From an uncultured Veillonella sp. (GTDB taxonomy: Bacteria; Bacillota; Negativicutes; Veillonellales; Veillonellaceae), in NCBI RefSeq assembly GCF_900545795.1, contig NZ_URAR01000001.1:124001-188000 (forward strand): a stretch of DNA of 64,000 bases, read 5' to 3'. The notes beneath the pieces are model-generated. The model saw nothing but the letters and a program-made list of their open reading frames with translations, did not search any database and was not told the DNA's origin. Within the stretch, counting starts at the first letter, position 1. The number at the start of each line of letters is the position of its first letter. The position numbers and the translations under genes are program-made. Positions 16,661-25,573 of the stretch are shown piece after piece.

Positions 16661-18019
16661 TTAGTTTGTTAGACTGCGTATTGGAGCAGGAATTCGCCCG
16701 CCCCGTTTAATAAACTCTTCAGCACTGAATGGACTGACTTCAATAATCGGGCAATAACCCAATAAACCACCGAACTCAACCATCTCACCAACAGTCTTAC
16801 CAGGAACTGGAACCAACCGCACTGCTGTAGTCTTATTATTTATCATCCCAATAGCTGCTTCATCAGCAATAATCGCTGAAATAGTCGCTGCTGAAGTATC
16901 GCCTGGAACAGCAATCATGTCAAGGCCTACGGAGCAAACACAAGTCATTGCTTCCAGTTTATCTAAACTCAAACTGCCTACAGCAACTGCATCAATCATA
17001 CCGCGGTCTTCACTTACAGGAATAAAAGCGCCACTTAAGCCACCCACATGGGATGAAGCCATAAGTCCACCTTTCTTTACAGCATCATTTAGCAAAGCTA
17101 AAGCTGCTGTAGTACCATGAGCACCACAAGACGTAATGCCCATTTCTTCTAATACATGCGCTACTGAATCGCCCACTGCTGGCGTTGGAGCCAAAGACAA
17201 ATCAATAATGCCAAATTTCTTATTTAAGCGACGAGACGCTTCTTGTGCTACGAGCTGACCTACGCGAGTAATTTTAAAGGCAGTGCGTTTAATCGTCTCT
17301 GCCACTTCATCAAAAGATTTACCGCGTACAGCCTCCAAGGCATGTTTTACAACGCCTGGACCACTAACGCCTACACTAATAGTCGTATCGCCTTCTGTAA
17401 CACCATGGAAGGCCCCAGCCATAAATGGATTGTCTTCCACAGGATTACAAAATATAACAAGCTTAGCACAGCCTAAGGCATCTTGATGTGCTGTTAATGC
17501 TGCTGTTTCTTTAACAATCTCGCCCATCTGTGCCACTGCATCCATGTTAATACCAGCTTTAGTAGAGCCTATCCCTACGGAACTACATACAATATCAGTA
17601 GTTGCTAGGGCTTCTGGTATAGATGCAATTAAACGGCGGTCACCTTCCGTATAGCCCTTGCTCACTAAAGCAGAAAAGCCACCAATAAAATTGACCCCTA
17701 CAGTCTTTGCCGCTCTATCTAAGGCCTTGGCAACCGACACATAGTTAGTCAAATCACTGCCTGCAGCCACCAAAGAAATCGGTGTTACAGCGACGCGCTT
17801 ATTTATAATAGGCACGCCAAATTCGCGTTCAATAGCTTCCCCTGTGGCTACTAAATGCTCGGCCTCCTTAGTAATATGGTCATAAATGCGATTGCAAAGA
17901 GTCTTGCCATCCACTGCTGTACAACCTAGTAAACTAATGCCCATTGTAATCGTTCGAACATCTAGTTTATTATCGTGAATCATGCGATTCGTTTCTAAAA
18001 TATTATCAATACTTAGCAT
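16661..18019 (-). CDS. DUF711 / PFL-family protein (UPF0210)
   Basis: A 452-residue cytosolic protein with the DUF711 pattern: the N-terminal DVRTITMGISLLGC, GGFSALVSKGYTEGDRRLI, then PAVGDSVAHVLEEMG and SCGAHGTTAALALLNDAVKKG. The family is conserved in anaerobes and is usually encoded beside a small ACT-domain protein, as here. A glycyl-radical-like annotation exists, but I see no glycyl-radical motif and no established reaction, so I assign no function. AGGTG precedes the ATG. It sits 8 bases after the ACT gene and 24 bases before tagO. Confidence 0.85.
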   Translation of the reverse strand: MLSIDNILETNRMIHDNKLDVRTITMGISLLGCTAVDGKTLCNRIYDHITKEAEHLVATGEAIEREFGVPIINKRVAVTPISLVAAGSDLTNYVSVAKALDRAAKTVGVNFIGGFSALVSKGYTEGDRRLIASIPEALATTDIVCSSVGIGSTKAGINMDAVAQMGEIVKETAALTAHQDALGCAKLVIFCNPVEDNPFMAGAFHGVTEGDTTISVGVSGPGVVKHALEAVRGKSFDEVAETIKRTAFKITRVGQLVAQEASRRLNKKFGIIDLSLAPTPAVGDSVAHVLEEMGITSCGAHGTTAALALLNDAVKKGGLMASSHVGGLSGAFIPVSEDRGMIDAVAVGSLSLDKLEAMTCVCSVGLDMIAVPGDTSAATISAIIADEAAIGMINNKTTAVRLVPVPGKTVGEMVEFGGLLGYCPIIEVSPFSAEEFIKRGGRIPAPIRSLTN

Positions 18020-18027
18020 GAAAACAC

Positions 18028-18297
18028 CTACCCTACGCGATGCATGCTAACAAAAATATCAGCATGTTGTGCTTGAATCTGTACGCCTAAGGATTCTCCT
18101 TCACCAGCTAATTCTTGTTGAACAAGAGCTAATGAATTCTTGTCATCGGTTTCGCACATCATAATCATATTAAACATACCATCTAATATGGTCTGGTTAA
18201 TAGATACAATATTTACCTCATTTTTAGCTAACACAGCTGCTACGCGCGCAATAATCCCTACGCGGTCTACACCCACTACGGTTACTACAATTTTCAT
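18028..18297 (-). CDS. ACT-domain protein (UPF0237)
   Basis: An 89-residue protein formed by one ACT ligand-binding domain: KIVVTVVGVDRVGIIARVAA, then NEVNIVSINQTILDGMFNMI. Such single-domain proteins often sense amino acids and are regularly paired with DUF711 genes, as seen here. An in-frame GTG lies at 18306 within the AGGTG ribosome binding site; the ATG at 18297 with 6-base spacing is preferred. Probable first gene of the ACT-DUF711-tagO-wecB operon. Confidence 0.85.
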   Translation of the reverse strand: MKIVVTVVGVDRVGIIARVAAVLAKNEVNIVSINQTILDGMFNMIMMCETDDKNSLALVQQELAGEGESLGVQIQAQHADIFVSMHRVG

Positions 18298-18384
18298 ATA
18301 CTTCACCTTTTCTCTCTTTGCCTACAAAACCGATAGGTGTTTTTATACCTACTGCTTAATTTAGAGATTCTTAAATAATAAAAT

Positions 18385-18393
18385 ATTATAGCA
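18385..18393 (-). promoter_or_regulatory. Probable extended -10 promoter of the ACT-DUF711-tagO-wecB operon
   Basis: TGCTATAAT on the minus strand inside AAAAATGCTATAAT, identical over 14 bases to the proposed atp promoter. The word TATAGCATTTTTA is repeated 24 bases away (18388-18400 and 18411-18423 on the plus strand), giving a second TGCTATA. No good -35 is seen. Confidence 0.45.
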
Positions 18394-18529
18394 TTTTTAG
18401 ACCGCTACTGTATAGCATTTTTACGCTACACTGCACAGCTGTCCGCTTCATAATTGACCTTTAACAGGTTAGATTATTCCGCTTTAAACCTTAACAGTTT
18501 TACTAATCTGGCAAGCAATCATAGCTATA

Positions 18530-20224
18530 TTAGCTAATCGCTTCATCCACTAATTTTTGCCCTTCCACAAGTAACTCCTCTACAGCAGCTTCACCATTAA
18601 AGCTTTCTGCATAGATTTTGTATAAGTCCTCAGTACCTGATGGACGGGCCACCAAGAAACTAGATTTTGTGCCTACACGGACACCACCAATCGGGTAATC
18701 ATTGTATAAGGAGGTAGTACGAATCGATTCAATAGGCTCACCGCCCAATTCAGTAGCTTTCACATTAGATGCTTGTAGAGCACTCAACTTTTCCTTGCTT
18801 TCTTTAGAGCAAGCCGCATCAAAGCGCTTAAACACTGGTGCCCCATAGGTGCGTGTCAATTCTTCATAATGAGCTTCAGGGCTTTTTCCTGTAACCGCTA
18901 AAATTTCTAGTGCTAATAGAGCCATAACCATGCCATCTTTGTCAGTAGTCCAAACTGAACCATCTTTCATCAAGAATGATGCGCCTGCACTTTCTTCCCC
19001 ACCAATGCCGATAGTTTCCTCAAATAAAAGGGAGGAGAAATATTTAAATCCTACTGGCACTTCATATACAGGAATCCCCTGGGCTTCACAGTAACGATTC
19101 ACTAAATTAGTAACAACAGCTGTTTTCCCAAAGCCTTTTCCTTCCCAAGGACGAGTCTTAAATAGATACGCCCCTGCTACAGTTAAGAAATGATTTGGTG
19201 GAATAAGTCCATCAGCTGTAACGATGCCATAACGATCATAATCAGGATCATTGCCCACAGCCATATCATAGGAGCCAATTTGAGCAATCACATCCGCCAT
19301 GGCATACGCAGAGGAGCAATCCATGCGAATCGCGCCATCATGGTCATAGGTCATAAAGCTAAAGGTTGGATCGTATTCACTATTTATAATAGTAAGCCCT
19401 AAATCATAGGTTTCACTAATAGCTTTCCAGTAATTAGCGCCGCTGCCTCCTAGAGCATTGACCAATACTTTTAACTTAGCTTTTTTAATGGCTTCAAAAT
19501 TAATAACGCCATCTAATTCTTTAACATATTGTCCTTTAAAATCATAGGCCCAACGCAAATGCGGGTCAGCCTTAGCTTTACTGATTTTCTTAATCCCTTG
19601 ACCTTCTTTAGCAATATATTCATTAGCCCGCGTTTCAATCCACTTAGTCACCGCTGTATCAGCAGGACCGCCATTTGTAGGATTATATTTGATGCCCCCC
19701 TGATCTGGAGGATTATGAGAAGGCGTAATGACAATGCCATCAGCATAGCCCTTATTACCTAAATGCCCTGCATATTGTACTGCATTATTCGCTTCTAATC
19801 CTTTAGCATCTTGCAATGTTTTATCAATAATTTGATTATACCGAATGATGGCTCTCGACACACTTGGTGTCGGTACAAAGTCCTCTCCTTCATCAACAGC
19901 AGCTACCACACCATTGCCTGCTAATACTTCAAGCACAGTATGCAGTGCTGGCGTAGATAATGCATGTGTATCATGACCTACAAAACATACACCAGTAGCT
20001 CCAAATTCTTTTCGGCCATCACAAATAGCCTGTGTAATAGCAGCCACATGCAATTCATTAAAACTACGTTCCAAGGATTTACCACGATGACCAGATGTAC
20101 CAAAGGAAATGCGTTCCCCCTTCACCTCAGGGCGAGGCACTAAATTATAATACGCCTCAGTTAATGTAGCCACATGAATACAATCTTCAGGACGCACCTT
20201 TTTACCTGCTAACTCACTAATCAT
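18530..20224 (-). CDS. pgm: Phosphoglucomutase (alpha-D-glucose-specific)
   Basis: A 564-residue enzyme interconverting glucose-1- and glucose-6-phosphate, supplying UDP-sugars and glycogen. The arrangement follows the E. coli Pgm type: substrate motif ISFGTSGHRGKS, phosphoserine loop IVITPSHNPPDQGGIKYNP, metal loop VGNDPDYDRYGIVT, sugar loop GIGGEESAGASFL, and the phosphate-binding VARPSGTEDLYKIYAESF. A TTG directly before the ATG is an alternative start; AGGAGG with 7-base spacing fits the ATG at 20224. It lies 62 bases after a YitT-family gene on the same strand and may share its transcript. Confidence 0.95.
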   Translation of the reverse strand: MISELAGKKVRPEDCIHVATLTEAYYNLVPRPEVKGERISFGTSGHRGKSLERSFNELHVAAITQAICDGRKEFGATGVCFVGHDTHALSTPALHTVLEVLAGNGVVAAVDEGEDFVPTPSVSRAIIRYNQIIDKTLQDAKGLEANNAVQYAGHLGNKGYADGIVITPSHNPPDQGGIKYNPTNGGPADTAVTKWIETRANEYIAKEGQGIKKISKAKADPHLRWAYDFKGQYVKELDGVINFEAIKKAKLKVLVNALGGSGANYWKAISETYDLGLTIINSEYDPTFSFMTYDHDGAIRMDCSSAYAMADVIAQIGSYDMAVGNDPDYDRYGIVTADGLIPPNHFLTVAGAYLFKTRPWEGKGFGKTAVVTNLVNRYCEAQGIPVYEVPVGFKYFSSLLFEETIGIGGEESAGASFLMKDGSVWTTDKDGMVMALLALEILAVTGKSPEAHYEELTRTYGAPVFKRFDAACSKESKEKLSALQASNVKATELGGEPIESIRTTSLYNDYPIGGVRVGTKSSFLVARPSGTEDLYKIYAESFNGEAAVEELLVEGQKLVDEAIS

Positions 20225-20286
20225 CAATGTTCCTCCTACTACTTAATATATTCTCTCTTCTGAAATAATTATTGCTTAGGTTTCCA

Positions 20287-21390
20287 TCAGCGATTTGTCT
20301 GATTACGACGATTGCGTATTCGAGCAGACCGACTTGGACTTGTAGGTCTGTTACCAGCCATTTTATGTATCATAGTACGCGCCCCCACATCAGCCACAGT
20401 ATGAACGCCTGCGTCAACTTGACCGCTTTCTGCTAAGGCAAGTGCTGTTGGCAGCGCCTGTGCCTGTGCATCTACTAAGTCAGCTTGCTCACGCGCTTCG
20501 CGCGCTTTATCAACTAAGGCTTTATCAGACTTAAATGTAAAGCCTTGCCCAATGACTTCTGCCACATCGCTAATCATAAGAAAAGCTGAAGGATCTTCTC
20601 TTTGAATGGCCTCTTTTAATTTACTCACCTGCATGAGCCCTACTACCACTAGAATAACTTGTTTCTGTTGATGTGTATAGGCACCTTCACCATTTAAAAT
20701 AGTGGCGCCACGACCAATTTTATGTAAAATAAGATTACAAATTTTATCAGACTCACGCGACACAATAAAAATAGCTTTGCGCTGTGAAAATCCTACAATT
20801 ACCTTATTGGTTAAAAATGCAGAAATATAACTACTAATCATAGTAATGGCGGCTGAGTCCACACTGATAATAAAGGCAGCTACTACTAAAATCATCATAT
20901 TAATAGATAATAAAACACTGCCTATTTGCATACCATAATATTTGCGAATAATCAATGCAATTGGGTCTAAGCCCCCTGTATTGCCGCCAGCACGATATAC
21001 GATACCAAGCCCTACGCCACTAAAAATACCACCTAAAATAGAACCTACTACAGGGTCTCCAGATAAATTATAGGCCGATAAAAAGTGAAGTTGGTCAATA
21101 AAATAGGATGACACAGCGGTCCCAAAGACAGTCATAAACACATGCCAACCGCCTAGCCAACGATAGGCAGCATATACTATAGGTATATTTAAAATTAAGT
21201 TCATAACCCCAATAGGAATACCCGTAATATAGTACTGAATCAAGGCAATCCCGCTAATACCGCCACTTACCAGTTTATGGGGCACTAAAAAAGCATCAAT
21301 ACCAATAGAGAACATGATAGTTCCCAATACAACCTTAATTAATGAGAAAATCTTAATCTTCCACTCTTCTGACGTCCATCGTAAAGTCAT
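20287..21390 (-). CDS. YitT-family membrane protein with basic C-terminal tail
   Basis: A 367-residue protein with about five or six N-terminal membrane helices (DUF161) and a cytosolic DUF2179 domain (IFIVSRESDKICNLILHKIG to PSAFLMISDVAEVIGQGF). Family function is not established; transport has been proposed. Compared with the neighbour at 21573-22544, it has about 75 additional residues: an Ala/Gln-rich helix followed by a strongly basic end (RSARIRNRRNQTNR). AAAGGAGGCCCT precedes the ATG. Membrane and DUF2179 parts are closely similar to the neighbour, so the pair arose by tandem duplication. Confidence 0.85.
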   Translation of the reverse strand: MTLRWTSEEWKIKIFSLIKVVLGTIMFSIGIDAFLVPHKLVSGGISGIALIQYYITGIPIGVMNLILNIPIVYAAYRWLGGWHVFMTVFGTAVSSYFIDQLHFLSAYNLSGDPVVGSILGGIFSGVGLGIVYRAGGNTGGLDPIALIIRKYYGMQIGSVLLSINMMILVVAAFIISVDSAAITMISSYISAFLTNKVIVGFSQRKAIFIVSRESDKICNLILHKIGRGATILNGEGAYTHQQKQVILVVVGLMQVSKLKEAIQREDPSAFLMISDVAEVIGQGFTFKSDKALVDKAREAREQADLVDAQAQALPTALALAESGQVDAGVHTVADVGARTMIHKMAGNRPTSPSRSARIRNRRNQTNR

Positions 21391-21572
21391 AGGGCCTCCT
21401 TTAATTGGCTCTTACAAACTAACTCAACACGCTCAATCTCTTCTGTCTTGCGAACTATCTCCCCGGTACTGCCAACTGCTCTAAATGTTTATATCCTTAT
21501 AACCTAATAAGCTTCTAATAAGCGCCTCCTTAAACTGCAGAATTCTATTTTACTGTAACGGCGCTCCCAACG

Positions 21573-22544
21573 CTATTTCACTTCAATGGAGCGCTCCACT
21601 TCAATAGACTCCTCTACGGATTGACTTGTAATTTTAGGTTGGCTATTTAAATCAGCCTTTTCCAATATATCTTTTACTACTTCAGGGCGCACATTAGGGG
21701 CTACAGGCATAGTAAAACCTTGACCTATCACCTCAGCCGCATCAGTAATAATCATAAATGCATTAGGATCTTCTTTTTCTACATTATCCTTTAACTTAGC
21801 CACTTGCATAAGTCCTACGACAACCATGACAACCTGTCTCTGCTGATGTGTATAGGCCCCTTCGCCATGTAAAATAGTCGCCCCTCGCCCCATATTATTT
21901 ATAATTAATTCGCAAATTTCATTGGGCTTACAAGAAATAATAAAGGCTGCTTTTCGTTGGTTAAATCCTACTACTACTTTGTTTGTTACCATGCCCATAG
22001 CATAAATACTAATCAAGGTAACAGCGGCTGATTCCACACTGACTACTATAGCGGCAGCAAATAAAATTAATACATTAATACCAAAAATAATACTGCCCAT
22101 TTGTAGACCATAATATTTTCGTATGATTAACGCAATAGGGTCTAAACCACCTGTATTGCCACCAGCGCGATACACTACACCTAAACCAAGACCACAGAAT
22201 ATACCTCCTAATAGAGACCCTATAATAGGATCTGTAGTCAAATGATAGGACTCCATAAAAGTCAGAGCATTAATACACAGGGAAATTACAATAGTCCCAA
22301 ATATCGTAATCCCCACATGCCAACGACCGAGCCAACGATAGGCGGCATATAAAATAGGGATATTCAATAGCAAGTTCAAAGTACCTACTTGAATACCAGT
22401 CAAATAATATAGCATCAACGCTACGCCGCTGAGACTACCACTTACTAATTTATGAGGCACAATAAATGCATCAATCCCTATGGCAAAAATTATGGAACCA
22501 ATCGTTGTCATTATTAATGCATATATTGTTCGCTTCCACTGCAT
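21573..22544 (-). CDS. YitT-family membrane protein (paralogue)
   Basis: A 323-residue protein with the same order as its neighbour: membrane helices (DUF161), the GNTGGLDPIALIIRKYYG loop, and a DUF2179 domain with GRGATILHGEGAYTHQQRQV. It ends in a short acidic/polar tail (SVEESIEVERSIEVK) in contrast to the basic tail of the paralogue. AGGAGGACCTATCC precedes the ATG. It is the first of the two tandem genes, with a 182-base gap between them. Function is unknown; a membrane transporter with a regulatory soluble domain is a guess. Confidence 0.85.
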   Translation of the reverse strand: MQWKRTIYALIMTTIGSIIFAIGIDAFIVPHKLVSGSLSGVALMLYYLTGIQVGTLNLLLNIPILYAAYRWLGRWHVGITIFGTIVISLCINALTFMESYHLTTDPIIGSLLGGIFCGLGLGVVYRAGGNTGGLDPIALIIRKYYGLQMGSIIFGINVLILFAAAIVVSVESAAVTLISIYAMGMVTNKVVVGFNQRKAAFIISCKPNEICELIINNMGRGATILHGEGAYTHQQRQVVMVVVGLMQVAKLKDNVEKEDPNAFMIITDAAEVIGQGFTMPVAPNVRPEVVKDILEKADLNSQPKITSQSVEESIEVERSIEVK

Positions 22545-22750
22545 GGATAGGTCCTCCTAAAATTGAAATTTCTCTTCTAATAGCTTATAATTTTAAATAG
22601 CTTAAACTTGTTCGTATACAATATACAGATACTATATACGTCCATCTTAACCCAAGCGTTATATAATTTCAACTAGGAAAGCAAGTAAAACGAAAGCAGT
22701 TTATATAGTCCTAATAGATACACTCAATTACAACGATAAAGGAGACCCTT

Positions 22751-23635
22751 ATGGAGCAATTAAGTTTCAGTAAAATCAACATCGGCCTCGCTATTTTAGA
22801 CAAACGAGAAGATGGATATCATAATATTGATACTGTATTCCAATCCATCTATCTTGGTGATTCCATCTATTTTGCGAAACATCACTCTGTGGTATTCTCT
22901 GGCATGGCCCCTGACTTGCCACCATATATGCAAAATATGATTCCCTATGATGATACAAATTTAGCTATGAAAGCCTTGCGCGCAGTTCAAAAATATACTG
23001 GTTGTCAGTCCGGTGGCGCCATTCATCTCATGAAGCGCGTCCCTCCTGCTGCCGGCCTTGGCGGCGGCAGTGCTGATGCAGCAGCCATGTTATTAGGTCT
23101 AAATAAATTCTGGGATCTTCGCCTCACTGAAGCCGAACTTATGTCACTAGCTGATGAACTAGGCTCTGATGTGCCATTTTTAATGAAGGGCGGTACCGCT
23201 CGTGGTACGGGACGCGGCGAAATTCTTGAGTACTTACCAACTGGCGAGCCCCACTGGCTTCTCGTAGTAAAGCCAGAGCTCTCTGTTTCAACAGCCGATG
23301 CGTATGCACGCTTTAATGGCCAATCCAAGGTGACTAGCCATACCATTGATAAAGTAGTAGAAGCGGTAAAAGAGCATCGCATCCGCGAAGCTATGGAGAT
23401 TAGCGGCAACACCTTTGAAGAACTTCTCTTCCCACTTCATCCAGAACTACAAGAATGCAAAGACTTTTTCATTCAACGAGGCTATACTACTATCATGACC
23501 GGTAGCGGCCCTTCAATGATTGTATATTTACCAACAGCCCGTGAAGCCTTGTCCCTTCAAGAAGAAATCAAAAACCAAGGGCATACATGGCTTTCACTTA
23601 TCACCAAAACCCATGGTAAGGAGGCTTTAAAATAA
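22751..23635 (+). CDS. ispE: 4-diphosphocytidyl-2-C-methyl-D-erythritol kinase
   Basis: A 294-residue GHMP kinase of the MEP isoprenoid pathway. It shows the N-terminal SFSKINIGLAILDKREDGYH substrate motif, the ATP-binding loop PPAAGLGGGSADAAAML near residue 100, and the C-terminal TGSGPSMIVYLP motif. GGAGACCCTT precedes the ATG. It is divergent from the YitT pair and overlaps the next gene by one base (TAATG), so translation of the regulator is probably coupled. Confidence 0.95.
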   Translation: MEQLSFSKINIGLAILDKREDGYHNIDTVFQSIYLGDSIYFAKHHSVVFSGMAPDLPPYMQNMIPYDDTNLAMKALRAVQKYTGCQSGGAIHLMKRVPPAAGLGGGSADAAAMLLGLNKFWDLRLTEAELMSLADELGSDVPFLMKGGTARGTGRGEILEYLPTGEPHWLLVVKPELSVSTADAYARFNGQSKVTSHTIDKVVEAVKEHRIREAMEISGNTFEELLFPLHPELQECKDFFIQRGYTTIMTGSGPSMIVYLPTAREALSLQEEIKNQGHTWLSLITKTHGKEALK

Positions 23636-24327
23636 TGTCAAAAGATTTAGGTCGTTTACAACCCATTTCACTGACTTCGTATAAACCTTTACGCGAAGTC
23701 GTTTGTGAATCTTTGCGACAAGCTATTCGCGATGGCGTATTCAAACCAGGCGAACGGCTTATGGAAATCCCACTTGCAGAAGAACTTGGCGTAAGCCGCA
23801 CACCAGTGCGCGAAGCCATTAGAAAATTAGAGCTTGAAGGTTTCGTCGTTATGATTCCTCATCGCGGCACCTATGTAGCTGACATCTCTTTAAAAGATAT
23901 TGCCCAAGTATTTGAAATTCGCTCTGCCTTAGAAGAGCTTGCGGCGGTTCTTGCAGCAGAACGCATTACGCCAGATGAAATTGAATATTTAGAGCGGATG
24001 CTAGTAGAAATCGGCAATTACATGGAAGAAAAAGACATCGACAAAGTGGTAGAAGCCGATATTAACTTCCACGAAGTACTCTACAAGGCATCTCGCAATG
24101 AGCGCTTAGTAGAAATCATTCATAATCTGCGCGAACAAACCTTACGCTTCCGCACCATGTCTATGAACCAGCCAGGGCGACTTGCCAAAACTTGGGAAGA
24201 GCATCGTTTACTTGTAGAAGCTATTGCAGAGCGTAATGCAGAACAAGCCCGTGAAATTGCACGTATGCACATGGAGCATTCTGAGCAAGCATTATTAAAA
24301 GGTCTTCATATTGATCACAAAGCCTAA
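23635..24327 (+). CDS. GntR-family (FadR-type) transcriptional regulator
   Basis: A 230-residue repressor-type protein. The N-terminal winged helix-turn-helix has GVFKPGERLMEIPLAEELGV and SRTPVREAIRKLELEGFVV; residues about 90-220 form the all-helical FCD ligand domain with the metal/ligand residues expected around DINFHEVLYKASRNERLV and ARMHMEHSEQALL. FCD regulators commonly sense organic acids. Its start overlaps the ispE stop, although ispE is not a typical target. The target is unknown. A terminator hairpin follows. Confidence 0.9.
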   Translation: MSKDLGRLQPISLTSYKPLREVVCESLRQAIRDGVFKPGERLMEIPLAEELGVSRTPVREAIRKLELEGFVVMIPHRGTYVADISLKDIAQVFEIRSALEELAAVLAAERITPDEIEYLERMLVEIGNYMEEKDIDKVVEADINFHEVLYKASRNERLVEIIHNLREQTLRFRTMSMNQPGRLAKTWEEHRLLVEAIAERNAEQAREIARMHMEHSEQALLKGLHIDHKA

Positions 24328-24330
24328 TTT

Positions 24331-24360
24331 AGATTTAGATTTAGATTTGGATTTAGATTC
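24331..24360. repeat. Hexanucleotide tandem repeat (AGATTT)
   Basis: Five consecutive copies of AGATTT, the fourth GGATTT and the last AGATTC, begin 4 bases after the regulator stop codon. It is outside the coding sequence. Confidence 0.8.
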
Positions 24361-24402
24361 ATAATTCAGTTCGTAGTTAGATTCACAATTAAATACTCAA
24401 AC

Positions 24403-24465
24403 AAAAACCATGTCTCTACATACGCCGTCTAATCTAGACGCCACTGAAGAGACATGGTTTTTTTT
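24403..24465. terminator. Bidirectional terminator between convergent genes
   Basis: Outer stem AAAACCATGTCTCT (24404-24417) with AGAGACATGG and following T residues (24448-24465), plus a nested 6-bp hairpin CGTCTA-ATC-TAGACG (24425-24439). T runs flank both sides, serving the GntR gene (+) and the flavin-binding protein gene (-). Confidence 0.85.
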
Positions 24466-24545
24466 ACCACTAAAGATAAGTTTTCCTTGAGAAAGATACT
24501 TTTCTGAAAGAGACATGTTGTTCTTTAGTGAGAACACTTTTTTAA

Positions 24546-25016
24546 CTATAATTGAGCTTTACAACTAAGTTCCGTGCTCACTAATTTTATAACTGCCACC
24601 CCTTTTAACATAGCTGGCTCATAATCCCATTTATATTGCCCTGTATATTGCTCCATAATCAAATTTAAGGCATGTTCCTTTTCTACCATCTCCTCGACTA
24701 AGCTAGCTTTAGCTTCCCCAATGATACTAAAGAAAGTAGAGGAAAAATCACAAGCAATATCTGCTGGCATAAGTTTCTGACCTCCATCGAGCTCATAGGC
24801 AGCATAACCAGTGGCTTTAACTAAATCCACCTTGCGACCTACTGGTGCACCATGGCAATAAAATACATCTTCTCCATTCACTTCTTCATAAGCAAAGTGA
24901 AGTGGCACAATGTAAATGCGCTCTCCATCGCGAAGTCCAAGGCGAATGGCCTTACAACTCTTAATCAACTTTACAACTTCCTGTTTGTCTGTAACTGCTC
25001 GATCATGACGACGCAT
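24546..25016 (-). CDS. Pyridoxamine 5'-phosphate oxidase-like FMN-binding split-barrel protein
   Basis: A 156-residue protein starting MRRHDRAVTDKQEVVKLI and continuing CKAIRLGLRDGERIYIVPL, HFAYE and FYCHGAPVGRKVDLVKA, the pattern of the NimA-like branch of the PNPOx split-barrel fold. Members bind FMN and several are flavin reductases or nitroimidazole reductases, but the substrate here is unknown. AAGGAGGAATTGCT precedes the ATG. It is monocistronic between two terminators. Confidence 0.8.
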   Translation of the reverse strand: MRRHDRAVTDKQEVVKLIKSCKAIRLGLRDGERIYIVPLHFAYEEVNGEDVFYCHGAPVGRKVDLVKATGYAAYELDGGQKLMPADIACDFSSTFFSIIGEAKASLVEEMVEKEHALNLIMEQYTGQYKWDYEPAMLKGVAVIKLVSTELSCKAQL

Positions 25017-25086
25017 AGCAATTCCTCCTTCAAAACTTAGTACACCTAAACCCTAAATAGCCTAATCTCTAAGGCGCTATATTCAC

Positions 25087-25141
25087 AAAAAGCATTTTAT
25101 GCATATCTTCTAAGACCTAATGATATGCACAAAATGCTTTT
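25087..25141 (-). terminator. Terminator of the ptsI-ptsH unit
   Basis: A long stem: AAAAAGCATTTTATGCATAT (25087-25106) pairs with ATATGCACAAAATGCTTTT (25123-25141) with one A/C mismatch. On the minus strand it is followed by TTTTTGTG. It lies 70 bases after ptsH. Confidence 0.8.
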
Positions 25142-25210
25142 GCATTTCTACCCGGTGGCAGATTACTATATGTATTTGTTTAGCTTTCTTAAAAAGCGAC
25201 TTATGAAAAC

Positions 25211-25471
25211 TTAGTCTTTGTGAGTTGTTAAAAACTCAGCTAATGCTGCTACTGCTTCTGCTTCATCAGCGCCTTCTGCAGAGATAAGCACTTCTGCACC
25301 TTTAGTAGCACCAAGAGTTAACACAGTTAAAATAGATTTAGCATCAGCTTTTTTCTCACCGATGGAAACTGTAATTTTAGAAGCAAACTTAGCCGCTAAT
25401 TGCGTAAACAAAGTTGCTGGACGAGCATGTAAACCGGATTCGTTAGTAATAATAACCTTTTTTTCTGTCAT
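25211..25471 (-). CDS. ptsH: Phosphocarrier protein HPr
   Basis: An 86-residue PTS phosphocarrier. The active His15 lies in ESGLHARPATLF, and Ser46, the HPr-kinase site of Firmicutes, lies in ADAKSILTVLTLGA. The length and both sites are canonical, so it should accept phosphate from EI and could be regulated by HPr kinase. It lies downstream of ptsI with a 102-base gap, the reverse of the common ptsH-ptsI order. No sugar-specific EII gene is in the window. Confidence 0.95.
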   Translation of the reverse strand: MTEKKVIITNESGLHARPATLFTQLAAKFASKITVSIGEKKADAKSILTVLTLGATKGAEVLISAEGADEAEAVAALAEFLTTHKD

Positions 25472-25573
25472 AAGTCATTCCATCCTTCCGAAATATAAGA
25501 ATATTTGTATATTCTGAGTATACTGTTTATTTTAGTATAGGTAACTAATTTTGGCAATAAATAGTTTTTTAAA

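Noticed and set aside
24331..24360. Phase-variable repeat controlling the GntR gene
   Set aside because: The hexamer repeat lies after the stop codon, has a period of six and so would not shift frame.
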